Part shown: one piece after another, positions 18,865 to 27,094 of the stretch | Position numbering within the stretch: position 1 is the stretch's first letter | Layout of the letters: each line of letters starts with the position of its first letter | NCBI GenBank assembly: GCA_018715105.1 | Contig: DVMG01000198.1 | Location: 1 to 30,567 of the forward strand | From: Candidatus Ventricola intestinavium | GTDB lineage: Bacteria > Bacillota > Clostridia > Christensenellales > Aristaeellaceae | Length of the DNA stretch: 30,567 nt | Reading direction: 5' to 3' | The notes under the pieces: generated by a model | What the model was told of the DNA's origin: nothing | The model's input: the letters and a program-made list of their open reading frames with translations, nothing else | Database searches by the model: none | Program-made: the position numbers and the translations under genes

Positions 18865-19013
18865 GTGTTTTTTGATGTTTCTTCGATTTCTACTTTTATC
18901 ACACGTTAAATACAGTCGATTTGCATAATCGAATTCCATCTCTCCCGTAATCGACAATTTTCTCCCCAGCAGGCGTGGCTTCCTCTTTTTCTGCGCGCTC
19001 TCCGCCCTGGATG

Positions 19014-20447
19014 TCATGCCTTCAGCGCGCGCATCAGCGCCTCCCGAATGCGCTTGGGATCCGGCTTGCCCTGGAAGGCTTTCATGGCCTGGCCGATGAG
19101 GAAGCCGAGCGCCTTCTCGTTTCCCGCGCGATAGGCATCCGCATCGTTCCGGCAGCGGCTGAGCACCTCTTCAACCGCCTTGCGATAGACGCCGTCCTCC
19201 TGAACCGTTTCAAGCCCGTGTGCCCTCACATAGCCCTCGATATCCTCCCCGCCCTGAAAAGCATAGGCAAACGCCTCCCGCGCGCTCTGGCGGCTGACGC
19301 GCCCTTCCGCCACCATCGCCACGAGGGTGCCCAGCGCTTCACCGGTGATTTCAAGTGCTTCCGGCATCACCTGTCTCTCCTTCATCATGGCCATCATCTC
19401 GCCCATGATCCAGCCTGCCGTCTCCCTCGGATGCCCGCACACGGCAACGGCGCGCTCAAACAGATCTGCCACGGGCTTTTCCGCGGTGATCTGATTCGCC
19501 TCATACTCACTCAGGGCAAACGTCTGCTGATAGCGCTGTGCCTTCGCCTGCGCGAGCTCCGGCTGGCGGTCCCGAACCTGGGCCAGCCACGCTTCCGAAA
19601 TCTCAACCGGCGGCAGATCGGGTTCCGGAAAATAGCGGTAATCCTGCGCGTTTTCCTTGGAGCGCATGGCAAAGGAGGTGCCTTTGTTGTCGTCCCATCG
19701 CCGTGTCTGCTGGAGGACGCGCCCGCCGTCCTGGATACATTCCACCTGCCGGCGGAATTCGCCCTCGATGGCCCTTGCGATGGCCTTAAAACTGTTCAGG
19801 TTTTTCATCTCCGTGCGGGTGCCCAGCTCTTTTTGACCGGCCGGGCGCACGGAAAGATTCACATCCGCGCGCAGAGAACCTTCCTGCATCCGGCAATCGG
19901 ACACGCCGATGTACTGCAGCGTCTGGCGCAGCGTTGTCAGATAGGCGATGGCTTCCTCTGCAGAGCGCATATCCGGCTCGGAGACGATTTCAAGGAGCGG
20001 CACGCCGCAGCGGTTGTAATCCACCAGCGTCTTATCAAGCCAGGGATCGTGCAGAAGCTTGCCGGCATCCTCTTCCATATGAATTTCATGGATGCCGATC
20101 TCCTTTTCCCCCGCCGCGGTGCGGATGTGCACATGCCCGTTTCGGCAGATGGGCAGATACAGCTGGCTGACCTGATACGCTTTGGGCAGATCCGGATAAA
20201 AGTAATTCTTCCGGTCAAACTTGCTCACGCGCGTGATCGCACAGTTTGTCGCCAGCCCGGCAGCCATGGCAAATTCCACCACGCGCCGGTTGAGCACGGG
20301 GAGCGTGCCGGGCATGCCCGTGCAAATCGGGCACGTGTGCGTGTTGGGCACGCCTCCAAAGCGCGTCGTGCATCCGCAGAAGATCTTGGTGCGGGTTGAA
20401 AGCTCCACGTGCACCTCCAGCCCGATGACCATCTCATACGCCGCCAT
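19014..20447 (-). CDS. gatB: Asp-tRNA(Asn)/Glu-tRNA(Gln) amidotransferase subunit B
   Basis: 477-residue GatB, which binds mischarged Asp-tRNA(Asn) or Glu-tRNA(Gln), activates the side chain and receives ammonia from GatA. Start at 20447 follows GGAGG; an ATG nine codons upstream lacks a site. Features: VIGLEVHVELSTRTKIFCGC, the zinc-type CGC and CPICTGMPG cysteines, FDRKNYFYPDLPKAYQVSQ, and a YqeY-like helical C-terminus ending IREALMRALKA. The gene is two bases after gatA and last in the operon. No clear terminator is seen between its stop and the gdhA promoter. Confidence 0.97.
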   Translation of the reverse strand: MAAYEMVIGLEVHVELSTRTKIFCGCTTRFGGVPNTHTCPICTGMPGTLPVLNRRVVEFAMAAGLATNCAITRVSKFDRKNYFYPDLPKAYQVSQLYLPICRNGHVHIRTAAGEKEIGIHEIHMEEDAGKLLHDPWLDKTLVDYNRCGVPLLEIVSEPDMRSAEEAIAYLTTLRQTLQYIGVSDCRMQEGSLRADVNLSVRPAGQKELGTRTEMKNLNSFKAIARAIEGEFRRQVECIQDGGRVLQQTRRWDDNKGTSFAMRSKENAQDYRYFPEPDLPPVEISEAWLAQVRDRQPELAQAKAQRYQQTFALSEYEANQITAEKPVADLFERAVAVCGHPRETAGWIMGEMMAMMKERQVMPEALEITGEALGTLVAMVAEGRVSRQSAREAFAYAFQGGEDIEGYVRAHGLETVQEDGVYRKAVEEVLSRCRNDADAYRAGNEKALGFLIGQAMKAFQGKPDPKRIREALMRALKA

Positions 20448-20449
20448 GT

Positions 20450-21922
20450 TCAGGCCTCCTTCCCTTGCCCGCACAGGGGCCGCTGCCTGTGCCAGGACGT
20501 GTGCTGCTGATAAGCATGCGCGCAGTTCAGGAGCGCCTGCTCGCCAAACGCCCGGCCGATCAGCTGCGCGCCCACCGGCAGGCCCTCTGCGTCAAAGCCG
20601 CAGGGCATCACAAGCCCCGGCAGGCCGGCCATGTTGACCGACACGGTGTAGATGTCCCCCAGGTACATGCGGATTGGATCCTCTGCGTGAAAGCCGAGGG
20701 GATACGCCGTTGTGGGCGCGGCGGGCGTCAAAAGCACATCCGCCTGCTCAAAGCAGGCGTCAAAGCCGCGCTTGATGAGCGTCCGGACCTGCAGGGCCTT
20801 TTTGTAATAGGCATCATAATAGCCGGAGGAAAGCGCAAACGCGCCCAGCATGATCCGCCGCCTGACCTCGGCCCCAAAGCCTTCGCTGCGCGCGGCCACA
20901 TACAGGTCATGCAGCCCCTGCGTGTTCTTCGGCCGGAAGCCAAGCTTCACACCGTCATACCGGGAGAGATTGCTGGATGCCTCCGCGCAGGCCAGCACGT
21001 AATAAGCCGGCACGGCATACGCAAGCACCGGCATGCGCACGGGCACAAGCCGCGCGCCCAGCCCCTCCAGCACATGCGCCGCCTCCATCACGCGCGCGCG
21101 TACCTCCTGCTGAAGCCCCTCGCCGAAATAATCCTCCGGAATGCCCACGCGAAGGCCGTCGAGCGCATCCCCCCGCGGCACGCCGGGCGCAGGCGCATCC
21201 ACGCTGGTGCTGTCAAGCGCATCCCTCCCCATGATTGCGGCCGTCACCGCCGCGGCATCCGCCGCGTCAAGGGCAATCGGGCCAATCTGATCCAGGGAGG
21301 AGGCATAGGCCAGCAGGCCAAAGCGTGAAACCGCTCCATACGTGGGCTTGATGCCCGTCACCCCGCAGAAGGAGGCCGGCTGGCGGATGGATCCCCCCGT
21401 ATCGCTGCCCAGCGCGTAAAAGACCTCCCGCGCCGCGACGGCCGCCGCCGAGCCGCCCGACGAGCCGCCCGGCACGCGGGCGGGATCCCACGGGTTGCGC
21501 GTCGCGCCGAAAAAGGAGGATTCCGTGGAAGACCCCATGGCGAATTCATCCATGTTCGTCTTCCCCAGGCAGACCGCGCCGATCGCCTCCAGCTTTTTCA
21601 CCGCCGTGGCGTCAAACACCGGCACATATTCGCTGAGCATCTTCGAGGCGCACGTCGTGCGCACGCCTTTTGTGGAGAACACGTCCTTGACCGCCATGGG
21701 CACGCCCGCCAGCGGATGGGTGAGCTCGCCGCTGTCGATGCGCCGCTGCACATCCCGCGCCCGCTCAAGCGCCGCCTCCGGCGTGACGGTGACAAACGCA
21801 TGGAGGACGCCCTCAAGCGCTTCCATGCGTGAAAGGCAGGCGCGCACCGCTTCCTCCACCCGGATCTGGCGGCTTTGTATCTTCGCGCCCAGTTCAAGCG
21901 CGGACAGGTCCAGCAGGTTCAT
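20450..21922 (-). CDS. gatA: Asp-tRNA(Asn)/Glu-tRNA(Gln) amidotransferase subunit A
   Basis: 490-residue amidase-signature protein that releases ammonia from glutamine for GatB. The Ser-cisSer-Lys triad is complete: Lys79 in GVPMAVKDVF, Ser154 in VPGGSSGGSAAA and Ser178 in GSDTGGSIRQPA. Two ATGs lie six bases apart; 21922 is preferred because AGGAGG is seven bases upstream of it and only one or two from the other. The 47-base gap to gatC contains a perfect 13-base tandem duplication. Confidence 0.97.
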   Translation of the reverse strand: MNLLDLSALELGAKIQSRQIRVEEAVRACLSRMEALEGVLHAFVTVTPEAALERARDVQRRIDSGELTHPLAGVPMAVKDVFSTKGVRTTCASKMLSEYVPVFDATAVKKLEAIGAVCLGKTNMDEFAMGSSTESSFFGATRNPWDPARVPGGSSGGSAAAVAAREVFYALGSDTGGSIRQPASFCGVTGIKPTYGAVSRFGLLAYASSLDQIGPIALDAADAAAVTAAIMGRDALDSTSVDAPAPGVPRGDALDGLRVGIPEDYFGEGLQQEVRARVMEAAHVLEGLGARLVPVRMPVLAYAVPAYYVLACAEASSNLSRYDGVKLGFRPKNTQGLHDLYVAARSEGFGAEVRRRIMLGAFALSSGYYDAYYKKALQVRTLIKRGFDACFEQADVLLTPAAPTTAYPLGFHAEDPIRMYLGDIYTVSVNMAGLPGLVMPCGFDAEGLPVGAQLIGRAFGEQALLNCAHAYQQHTSWHRQRPLCGQGKEA

Positions 21923-21969
21923 CGTCATTCCTCCTTTACAGGGCTGCTTTTACAGGGCTGCCTGCCGCC

Positions 21970-22257
21970 TCATTCCACGGTTCTTGGCACGACAAAGCAT
22001 CCATCCTTCTTTTCCGGCGCGTTTTTGAGAATCGCCTCGCGGTCCATGCTCTCGCGAACCTCATCCTCACGAAACACGTTTTTGACCGGGAAGACGTGGC
22101 TCATCGGTTCCACGCCTTCGGTATCGATTTCCGCCAGCTGATCGACATAGCCGATCATCCGCGCCAGATCGTCCCTGGCTTTCGCTCGCTGCGCATCATC
22201 CAGTTTCAGGTGCGCCAGCTCCGCCACATAGGCGATCAGGCCATCGGTAATCTCCAT
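21970..22257 (-). CDS. gatC: Asp-tRNA(Asn)/Glu-tRNA(Gln) amidotransferase subunit C
   Basis: 95-residue GatC, the small subunit that wraps around GatA and holds the complex together. GGAGGAGG precedes the start. The family pattern is clear: helical VAELAHLKLDDAQRAKARDDLARMIGYVDQLAEIDTEGVEPMSHV, then LKNAPEKKDGCFVVPRTVE with the conserved AP and FxVPR ending. Confidence 0.96.
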   Translation of the reverse strand: MEITDGLIAYVAELAHLKLDDAQRAKARDDLARMIGYVDQLAEIDTEGVEPMSHVFPVKNVFREDEVRESMDREAILKNAPEKKDGCFVVPRTVE

Positions 22258-22302
22258 GGCTCCTCCTCCTTTTCTTTTTCGCGTGTTCTTTCACGATTCG
22301 TC

Positions 22303-23616
22303 TCAGGGGTCGAGGCGCTGCTGGTCACGCGGGAACAGGCAGGCCATCCGCACGTTGTCAAGCCCCAGCAGGCGCGCGGTAAACCGCTCAAGCCCCATTC
22401 CCAGGCCCCCATGCGGGCAGGTGCCGCAGCGGTGAAGGGTCAGATATCCGGCAAAATCCTCCGGATTCATGCCCCTTCTCTTCATCTTGTCGACCTGCTC
22501 CCTGTAATCGTGAATGCGCTGCCCGCCGGTTGTGACCTCCATGCCGCGGAAGAGCAGATCGAAGGAGAGCGTATACCGGGGATCCTGCGGGTCATCGGCC
22601 GCGTAAAACGGGCGCTTTCTGCTGGGATAGTGCGTGACAAACACAAACTCACTGCCGGATTCCTCTTCAAACAGCCGGGAAATAAGCTGCTCTTCTTCCG
22701 GCTCCAAATCAAACGGATCGCGGATCGGGCGGTGATACCGCTCGCTCACCCGCTGCTTCGCCTCGTCAAAACGCACGGCGGGGATGGAGGAAACCTGCGG
22801 CAGCTTCACCCCCAGCAGATCCAGCTGCGGCGCATAATCGCTTTCAAGCACCTGTATGATGCGCTGAAGCACCGCCGCTTCCATCTGCATCACGTCCTCA
22901 AAGCCGTCGATAAAGCCCATCTCGAAATCCAGGGAGGTGTATTCATTGAGGTGTCGGGGTGTGTTGTGCTTTTCCGCCCGGAATACCGGCCCCACCTCAA
23001 ACACGCGCTCATACACCGGCACCATCGCCTGCTTATAAAACTGCGGGCTCTGTGCCAGATAGGCGCGGCGTCCGAAGTATTCCATCCGGAAGAGGTTGGC
23101 TCCTCCTTCCGCGTTTTGCGCGACGATTTTGGGGGAATGGATCTCGGTGAAGCCCTCTTCCAGCAGCGCCTGGCGAAAACCGCGCACAACGCCTTCCTGA
23201 ATTTTAAAGACGGCGCGTTTTCTCAGGTTGCGCAGCGTCACAAACCGCAGCGACAGATCGCTTGAAAGTGAAAGGTTCATCCGGTTTTTGCCGATGGGCA
23301 CGGGCAGGGCCCCCGCCGCGCGCGCGAGCACCTGAACGCTCTGCACGTGCAGCTCCGCGCCGCCGGGCGCACGCCCGTCCCGCCGGACGCATCCTTCCAC
23401 CTTCACCGCATCCGCCTCGCGCACATCCGCCTCCCGGTCGGTCAGCACGCATTGCAAAACGCCCTGCGGCATGCGCAGCAGCATGAAGCGCACATCCCCC
23501 AGATCGCGCAGCGTATGCACGATGCCATGCACATGCGCGCAGGCCCCTTCCTGCATGGCAAGCACATCCGAGCGCGTGTGTTCGCCTTTTTTGATCTCTC
23601 CGGTTATGGTCTTCAT
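22303..23616 (-). CDS. aspS: Aspartyl-tRNA synthetase, archaeal type, probably non-discriminating
   Basis: 437-residue class II synthetase of the short archaeal/eukaryal AspRS type; bacterial AspRS is near 590 residues. The start at 23616 follows GGAGGAAT on the minus strand. N-terminal OB-fold about 15-105 (HVHGIVHTLRDLGDVRFMLLR), then motif 2 in VFRAEKHNTPRHLNEYTSLDFEMGF, LAQSPQFYKQ, GGQRIHDY and motif 3 GMGLERFTARLLGLDNVR. Being first in an operon with gatCAB and under an Asn-type T-box, it most likely makes Asp-tRNA(Asn) as substrate for the amidotransferase. Whether it also serves tRNA-Asp cannot be told from this window. Confidence 0.94.
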   Translation of the reverse strand: MKTITGEIKKGEHTRSDVLAMQEGACAHVHGIVHTLRDLGDVRFMLLRMPQGVLQCVLTDREADVREADAVKVEGCVRRDGRAPGGAELHVQSVQVLARAAGALPVPIGKNRMNLSLSSDLSLRFVTLRNLRKRAVFKIQEGVVRGFRQALLEEGFTEIHSPKIVAQNAEGGANLFRMEYFGRRAYLAQSPQFYKQAMVPVYERVFEVGPVFRAEKHNTPRHLNEYTSLDFEMGFIDGFEDVMQMEAAVLQRIIQVLESDYAPQLDLLGVKLPQVSSIPAVRFDEAKQRVSERYHRPIRDPFDLEPEEEQLISRLFEEESGSEFVFVTHYPSRKRPFYAADDPQDPRYTLSFDLLFRGMEVTTGGQRIHDYREQVDKMKRRGMNPEDFAGYLTLHRCGTCPHGGLGMGLERFTARLLGLDNVRMACLFPRDQQRLDP

Positions 23617-23690
23617 CGCGATTCCTCCGATCTTTTCCCGCGGGGCGCCGTTTTGTGTCCGCATGCCTTCCGGTGCAAAATCGCCGGCCA

Positions 23691-23722
23691 ACAAAAAAAC
23701 GTCCCGAACACATGCTCGGGAC
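23691..23722 (-). terminator. T-box terminator before aspS
   Basis: On the minus strand GTCCCGA and TCGGGAC arms surround a short loop, followed by GTTTTTTTGT. Confidence 0.92.
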
Positions 23723-23971
23723 GGGAACAAACACAATACCCCCGCGGTACCACCCAAGTTGCTGCCTGCGGCCATCACCCGGCAGCCTCTCGAACCCTTA
23801 ACGCGGGTGAAACGGATGCGTCTGGGCGCGGCAGGGGCCGCACGGTCGGCGCACCGGCTCCGGAGTGTTCTTTCGCCTGCGGGGTTTCTGCGCGCGGCTC
23901 TCAGTCCATGGCCGCGCCTCCCTGATCGAAAACGCAGGGTACTCGTCTCTTTCTCAGCCGTTTTGATTATG
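23691..23971 (-). promoter_or_regulatory. T-box leader of aspS-gatCAB with overlapping Glu/Asn specifier
   Basis: The T-box core TGGTACCGCG lies within 23742-23756 (minus strand). Stem I begins AGAGACGAGTACC, and CCTGCG pairs with CGCAGG. The 3' side of the specifier loop reads CGAAAGAACACTCC. Aligned with glyQS from B. subtilis, where the codon follows CGAAA, the triplet is GAA (Glu, 23870-23868); shifted by one base it is AAC (Asn, 23869-23867), followed by A as is usual. The same overlap was reported for the transamidation operon of Clostridium acetobutylicum, whose T-box senses both tRNAs. Confidence 0.92.
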
Positions 23972-23977
23972 GTGAGC

Positions 23978-24006
23978 ATTATAGCGTCCGAAAATGCATC
24001 TGTCAA
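23978..24006 (-). promoter_or_regulatory. Promoter of aspS-gatCAB
   Basis: Perfect consensus on the minus strand: TTGACA (24006-24001), 17-base spacer, TATAAT (23983-23978). A strong constitutive promoter gated by the T-box. Confidence 0.93.
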
Positions 24007-24092
24007 GAGATTTCTCTCAAATTTCTTTCGATTTTCAAACAAACCGAAGAGAATCTGGATTTTTTCTTCTTTTTTCCGCCTTCTTTTTCGGT

Positions 24093-24121
24093 TTGACAGT
24101 CCCGCGCAAAACGGGTATACT
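24093..24121 (+). promoter_or_regulatory. Promoter of the YbjN-like gene
   Basis: TTGACA (24093-24098), 17-base spacer, TATACT (24116-24121), divergent from the aspS promoter about 90 bases away. Confidence 0.88.
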
Positions 24122-24162
24122 GAAAGAAAGAAATCGCTTGAAGCGGAAACGGAGGCGCCCTC

Positions 24163-24630
24163 ATGGCCTATTCACAGGAAATTACCGACAAGCTGCGCGC
24201 GTTCTTTTCGGCATCCGGCATCCATACCACGTTTGAGGAAAGGGAAAACGTGGCCCTGTTCACCCTGCGCATGAAACTCAGCTGCCGGCTTCAAAGCGCG
24301 CAGATGCTCCTTATCGTGCGGGAGGATAACTTTTCCGCGCTCGCCCAGATCCCTCTCTCCGCCGGGGAAGACACGCGCCTTGCCGTGGCGGAATACATCA
24401 CACGCGCGAATTTCAACATGCGCAACGGCAATTTCGAGCTGAATATGGATGATGGAGAAATCCGCTTTAAAACATACGTCCACGCCGGCAAGGAGCCGCT
24501 TGATATGAACGCGGCCCGGCTCGCGATCACGCTTCCGTTTGTGATGTTCAACCGGTTTGGGGACGGGCTGCTCGACGTTCTCTTCGGCTTCAAGTCCCCC
24601 AGGGAAGCGTTTGAGGCCGTTCGCGGCTGA
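24163..24630 (+). CDS. YbjN domain-containing protein
   Basis: 155-residue cytoplasmic protein resembling the YbjN family, which has a type III secretion chaperone-like fold and no assigned enzyme activity. GGAGG precedes the start. The fold pattern is visible: an N-terminal helix (ITDKLRAFFSASGIHTTFEE), alternating strands, the segment VAEYITRANFNMRNGNFELNMDDGEIRFKT, and a C-terminal helix. It has its own promoter and ends 10 bases from the convergent nth gene. Function unknown. Confidence 0.8.
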   Translation: MAYSQEITDKLRAFFSASGIHTTFEERENVALFTLRMKLSCRLQSAQMLLIVREDNFSALAQIPLSAGEDTRLAVAEYITRANFNMRNGNFELNMDDGEIRFKTYVHAGKEPLDMNAARLAITLPFVMFNRFGDGLLDVLFGFKSPREAFEAVRG

Positions 24631-24640
24631 GGGCCGGCGC

Positions 24641-25288
24641 CTATTTCTTTCCTTTCGGGTTGCCGTTCGCATATTCGCATAACGCATGCAACGTGCATGT
24701 CGGGCATGCGGGACGGCGGGCTGTGCAGACCTGCCGTCCATGAAGGATCAGCCAGTGGTGTGCGCGGCTCCACTGCTCTTTGGGGATATGTTCCATCAGC
24801 TGGCGCTCGGTTTTGAGCACATCCGGCGCATCGGCCAGGCCCAGGCGGTTGCTCACGCGGAAGACATGCGTGTCCACGGCGATCGCATCCATGCCAAAGG
24901 CGCAGCTCATCACCACATTGGCCGTCTTGCGGCCCACACCGGGCAGCGTCTGCAACGCCTCATGATCCGCCGGCACCTCCCCGCCGTATTTTTCACACAG
25001 CGTCCGCGCCGTCAGCACGAGATTTTTGGCCTTATTGTGGTAAAGGCCGCATGTCCTGATCAAGGGTTCCACCTCCTCGGGGCTGGCCGCGGCCAGCGCC
25101 GCGGCGTCGGGATACGCCTCAAAGAGCGCCGGTGTAACCATGTTCACCTTTACATCCGTACACTGCGCGGACAGGATGACGGCCACAAGCAGCTGATAGG
25201 GGTTTTTAAAATGCAGCGCCGGCCCGGCCTGGGGATACAGACGGCTCAGCTCCGCAAGGATGCCTTTGTTTTTTTCTTCCTGCGTCAT
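24641..25288 (-). CDS. nth: Endonuclease III
   Basis: 215-residue base-excision repair glycosylase/AP lyase acting on oxidised pyrimidines. Start at 25288 after AAAGGAAAAC. Helix-hairpin-helix LPGVGRKTANVV carries the catalytic Lys121; Asp139 is in AVDTHVFRV. The 4Fe-4S loop CTARRPACPTCTLHALC has the C-x6-C-x2-C-x5-C spacing. Size matches E. coli Nth (Lys120, Asp138). Confidence 0.97.
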   Translation of the reverse strand: MTQEEKNKGILAELSRLYPQAGPALHFKNPYQLLVAVILSAQCTDVKVNMVTPALFEAYPDAAALAAASPEEVEPLIRTCGLYHNKAKNLVLTARTLCEKYGGEVPADHEALQTLPGVGRKTANVVMSCAFGMDAIAVDTHVFRVSNRLGLADAPDVLKTERQLMEHIPKEQWSRAHHWLILHGRQVCTARRPACPTCTLHALCEYANGNPKGKK

Positions 25289-25353
25289 ATGTGTTTTCCT
25301 TTCTACGCTCATCGTTTCATCGGCAGCGCCGCATCTGCGAAACGGTTTTCACC

Positions 25354-25382
25354 ATTATAGCCTTGCCGCGAAAAAAAGGCAA
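25354..25382 (-). promoter_or_regulatory. nth promoter
   Basis: On the minus strand TTGCCT (25382-25377), 17-base spacer, TATAAT (25359-25354). A 6-bp inverted repeat, CTTGCC/GGCAAG, spans the -35 and the spacer. Confidence 0.78.
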
Positions 25383-25445
25383 GCCGTCCGCCCCGGCGTC
25401 TTCCCCGGCGCGCGGCCTGATTTTTCCATGCAGCCCGCTTGTATT

Positions 25446-25488
25446 CGGGAACCTGCGGATGCCGCAGGACGGCATTCGCGGGTTCCCG
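25446..25488. other. Long imperfect hairpin downstream of the DUF3343 gene
   Basis: CGGGAACC pairs with GGTTCCCG, then GCG with CGC and ATGCCG with CGGCAT, giving about 17 pairs around a five-base loop. It starts 52 bases past the stop of the minus-strand DUF3343 gene. No T-tract follows on the minus strand; on the plus strand CCTTTTCC follows. A Rho-independent terminator is therefore doubtful. Confidence 0.6.
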
Positions 25489-25540
25489 CCTTTTCCTGCC
25501 TTTGTCTCTCCGTTTTCAGCCGGGCTCTGCCTGCGCCGCG

Positions 25541-25813
25541 CTACATATGCAGCGGCGTAAGCTGAATCTGGCGTGTGCCGTAATGATCCACACGGTAAAA
25601 ACCGATGAGCGCGCCGGGATTCACCCGCCGGTAAACCTGCATCACCTGCGCGGCCTCCGACAGCTCAAACCGAACGGAAAGCCCGCAACCGATCGCCACC
25701 TCGCGCGGCGTGGAAATCACGCCGGCAGAAAGCCCTGCGCGCCGCAGGGCATCCTCCATGCGCAGCACCTGCGTGCGCGAACGGAAAGCGGCAATGCCAA
25801 AGGATTGATTCAT
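25541..25813 (-). CDS. DUF3343 family, putative Se/S carrier-like protein
   Basis: Small protein of about 90 residues resembling DUF3343, a family found beside class V desulfurases and selenium genes and proposed to carry sulfur or selenium. Family features: short N-terminal strand FGIAAFRSRTQVLRMEDALRRAG, then VISTPREVAIGCGLSVRFEL with the conserved TPR and a Cys-Gly pair, the Cys being the expected carrier residue. The start at 25813 is preferred because GGAGG is nine bases away; an ATG two codons upstream at 25819 is possible. It is divergent from a cysteine desulfurase gene 113 bases away. The carrier role is inference. Confidence 0.82.
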   Translation of the reverse strand: MNQSFGIAAFRSRTQVLRMEDALRRAGLSAGVISTPREVAIGCGLSVRFELSEAAQVMQVYRRVNPGALIGFYRVDHYGTRQIQLTPLHM

Positions 25814-25830
25814 GTGCATTCCCCTCCCCT

Positions 25831-25869
25831 GGGTCTACCTGAGGGCAGACCTCATATACTGTAGCGTAT
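25831..25869. promoter_or_regulatory. Shared control region between DUF3343 and desulfurase genes
   Basis: Two neighbouring dyads: GGTCT (25832-25836) with AGACC (25847-25851), and TCATA (25852-25856) with TATGA (25867-25871). TATACT at 25855-25860 could be a plus-strand -10, but no good -35 is seen at 17 bases, which fits an activated or unusual promoter. Confidence 0.4.
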
Positions 25870-25925
25870 GAAGGGCGCGGCTCGGCGGTGCGGGCACGGC
25901 GCAGGAGGAAGGAAAGGGATGCGGG

Positions 25926-27068
25926 ATGATCTATCTGGATAACGCGGCCACCAGCTTTCCCAAGCCGGATTGCACGGCAGAAGCGATGACGGCGGCGCTC
26001 ACACAATACGGGGCCAATCCCGGCCGGTCGGGGCATGCTCTGGCGCTTGAAGCCGGGCGGATCATGGAAAGCTGCCGCGAGGAAATCGCCCGGATGCTGG
26101 GCGAACCCGACGCCTCGCGCGTGGCCTTTTCCCAAAATACGACGGATGCCCTCAACATGGCCATCCACGGCGTGCTGCGCAGCGGCGACCACGTGGTTTC
26201 CACGCTCATGGAGCATAACTCCGTTCTGCGGCCGCTTTCCGAGCTTTCGCGCAGTGGGATTATCACGCTCACCCTCATTCCTCCGGACAGCGAAGGACGC
26301 ATCCATGCGCAGGATATCGAGCGGGCTCTGACTCCGCGCACACGTCTTGTGGCGATGACGCACATGTCTAACGTTCTGGGGATCGAGCAGGATGTCGCCG
26401 CTGTGGGCGCCATGTGCAGGCGGCGCGGCGTGCTGCTGCTGCTAGACTGCGCGCAGACGGCCGGGCACCTGCCCCTGACTCCGCGCACATGGGGCTGTTC
26501 CCTGCTGGCCATGCCCGGGCACAAGGGGTTGCTCGGCCCACACGGTACGGGTGCGCTGTGGGTGGCGCCGGGGCTGACGCTTGCCCCGCTGCGCCAGGGC
26601 GGGACGGGATCGATGTCCGAGAGCATGTTCCAGCCGCGCATGATGCCCGACAGCCTGGAAAGCGGCACGCAGAATCTGCCGGGCATTGCCGGCCTGCTGG
26701 CGGGCATGCGCTTTGCCCTTTCCCATCGCGAACAGGCGCACGAGCAATCCGTCGCCCTGTGCACACGCATGCGCGAGGAACTGCTCAACTTGCCGGGCAT
26801 CCGGGTCTATACACAACCCGGCGCGTCGCTTTTGAGCTTTAATGTGGAGGGAATCGCTTCCCAGGAAGTGGCCTCTGCGCTGGATGAAGCGGGCATTGCC
26901 GTTCGCGGCGGGCTGCACTGCGCCCCCGGCGTGCACCGGTTTCTGGGCACGCTTTCCTGCGGCGCTGTGCGCGTAAGCCCCTGCCTCTTCAACACCCTGG
27001 AAGACGCCATGGCCCTGGTTCGGGCTGTAGCGCGCATCGCAAGCGGCGCATCCTCCCCCGCCGTTTAA
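25926..27068 (+). CDS. Cysteine desulfurase family protein (class V aminotransferase)
   Basis: 380-residue PLP enzyme of the cysteine desulfurase/selenocysteine lyase group. AAAGGG lies seven bases before the start. Motifs: MIYLDNAATSFPKP at the N-terminus, FSQNTTDALNMAIHG, LLLLDCAQTAGHLPL (PLP aspartate region), LAMPGHKGLLGPHGTG with the PLP Lys200, and RGGLHCAPGVHRFLGT with the active Cys332. This short-loop LHCAP form is typical of the clostridial family next to DUF3343 rather than of IscS. Likely role: mobilising sulfur or selenium from cysteine or selenocysteine for the neighbouring carrier-like protein. No iscU, selD or tRNA thiolation gene is in the window. Confidence 0.92.
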   Translation: MIYLDNAATSFPKPDCTAEAMTAALTQYGANPGRSGHALALEAGRIMESCREEIARMLGEPDASRVAFSQNTTDALNMAIHGVLRSGDHVVSTLMEHNSVLRPLSELSRSGIITLTLIPPDSEGRIHAQDIERALTPRTRLVAMTHMSNVLGIEQDVAAVGAMCRRRGVLLLLDCAQTAGHLPLTPRTWGCSLLAMPGHKGLLGPHGTGALWVAPGLTLAPLRQGGTGSMSESMFQPRMMPDSLESGTQNLPGIAGLLAGMRFALSHREQAHEQSVALCTRMREELLNLPGIRVYTQPGASLLSFNVEGIASQEVASALDEAGIAVRGGLHCAPGVHRFLGTLSCGAVRVSPCLFNTLEDAMALVRAVARIASGASSPAV

Positions 27069-27094
27069 GCACGGGAAGAATGGACCGCCAAGAG

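Noticed and set aside
18975..20399. 474-codon plus-strand frame over gatB
   Set aside because: Antisense shadow of a clear gatB.
21829..23265. 478-codon plus-strand frame over gatA, gatC and aspS
   Set aside because: It crosses three genes of one operon on the other strand and has no motif.
24691..25288. Possible tRNA or CRISPR signals in the window
   Set aside because: No cloverleaf with CCA-type end and no regularly spaced repeats with unique spacers were seen; the only tandem array is the coding repeat at 1-210.
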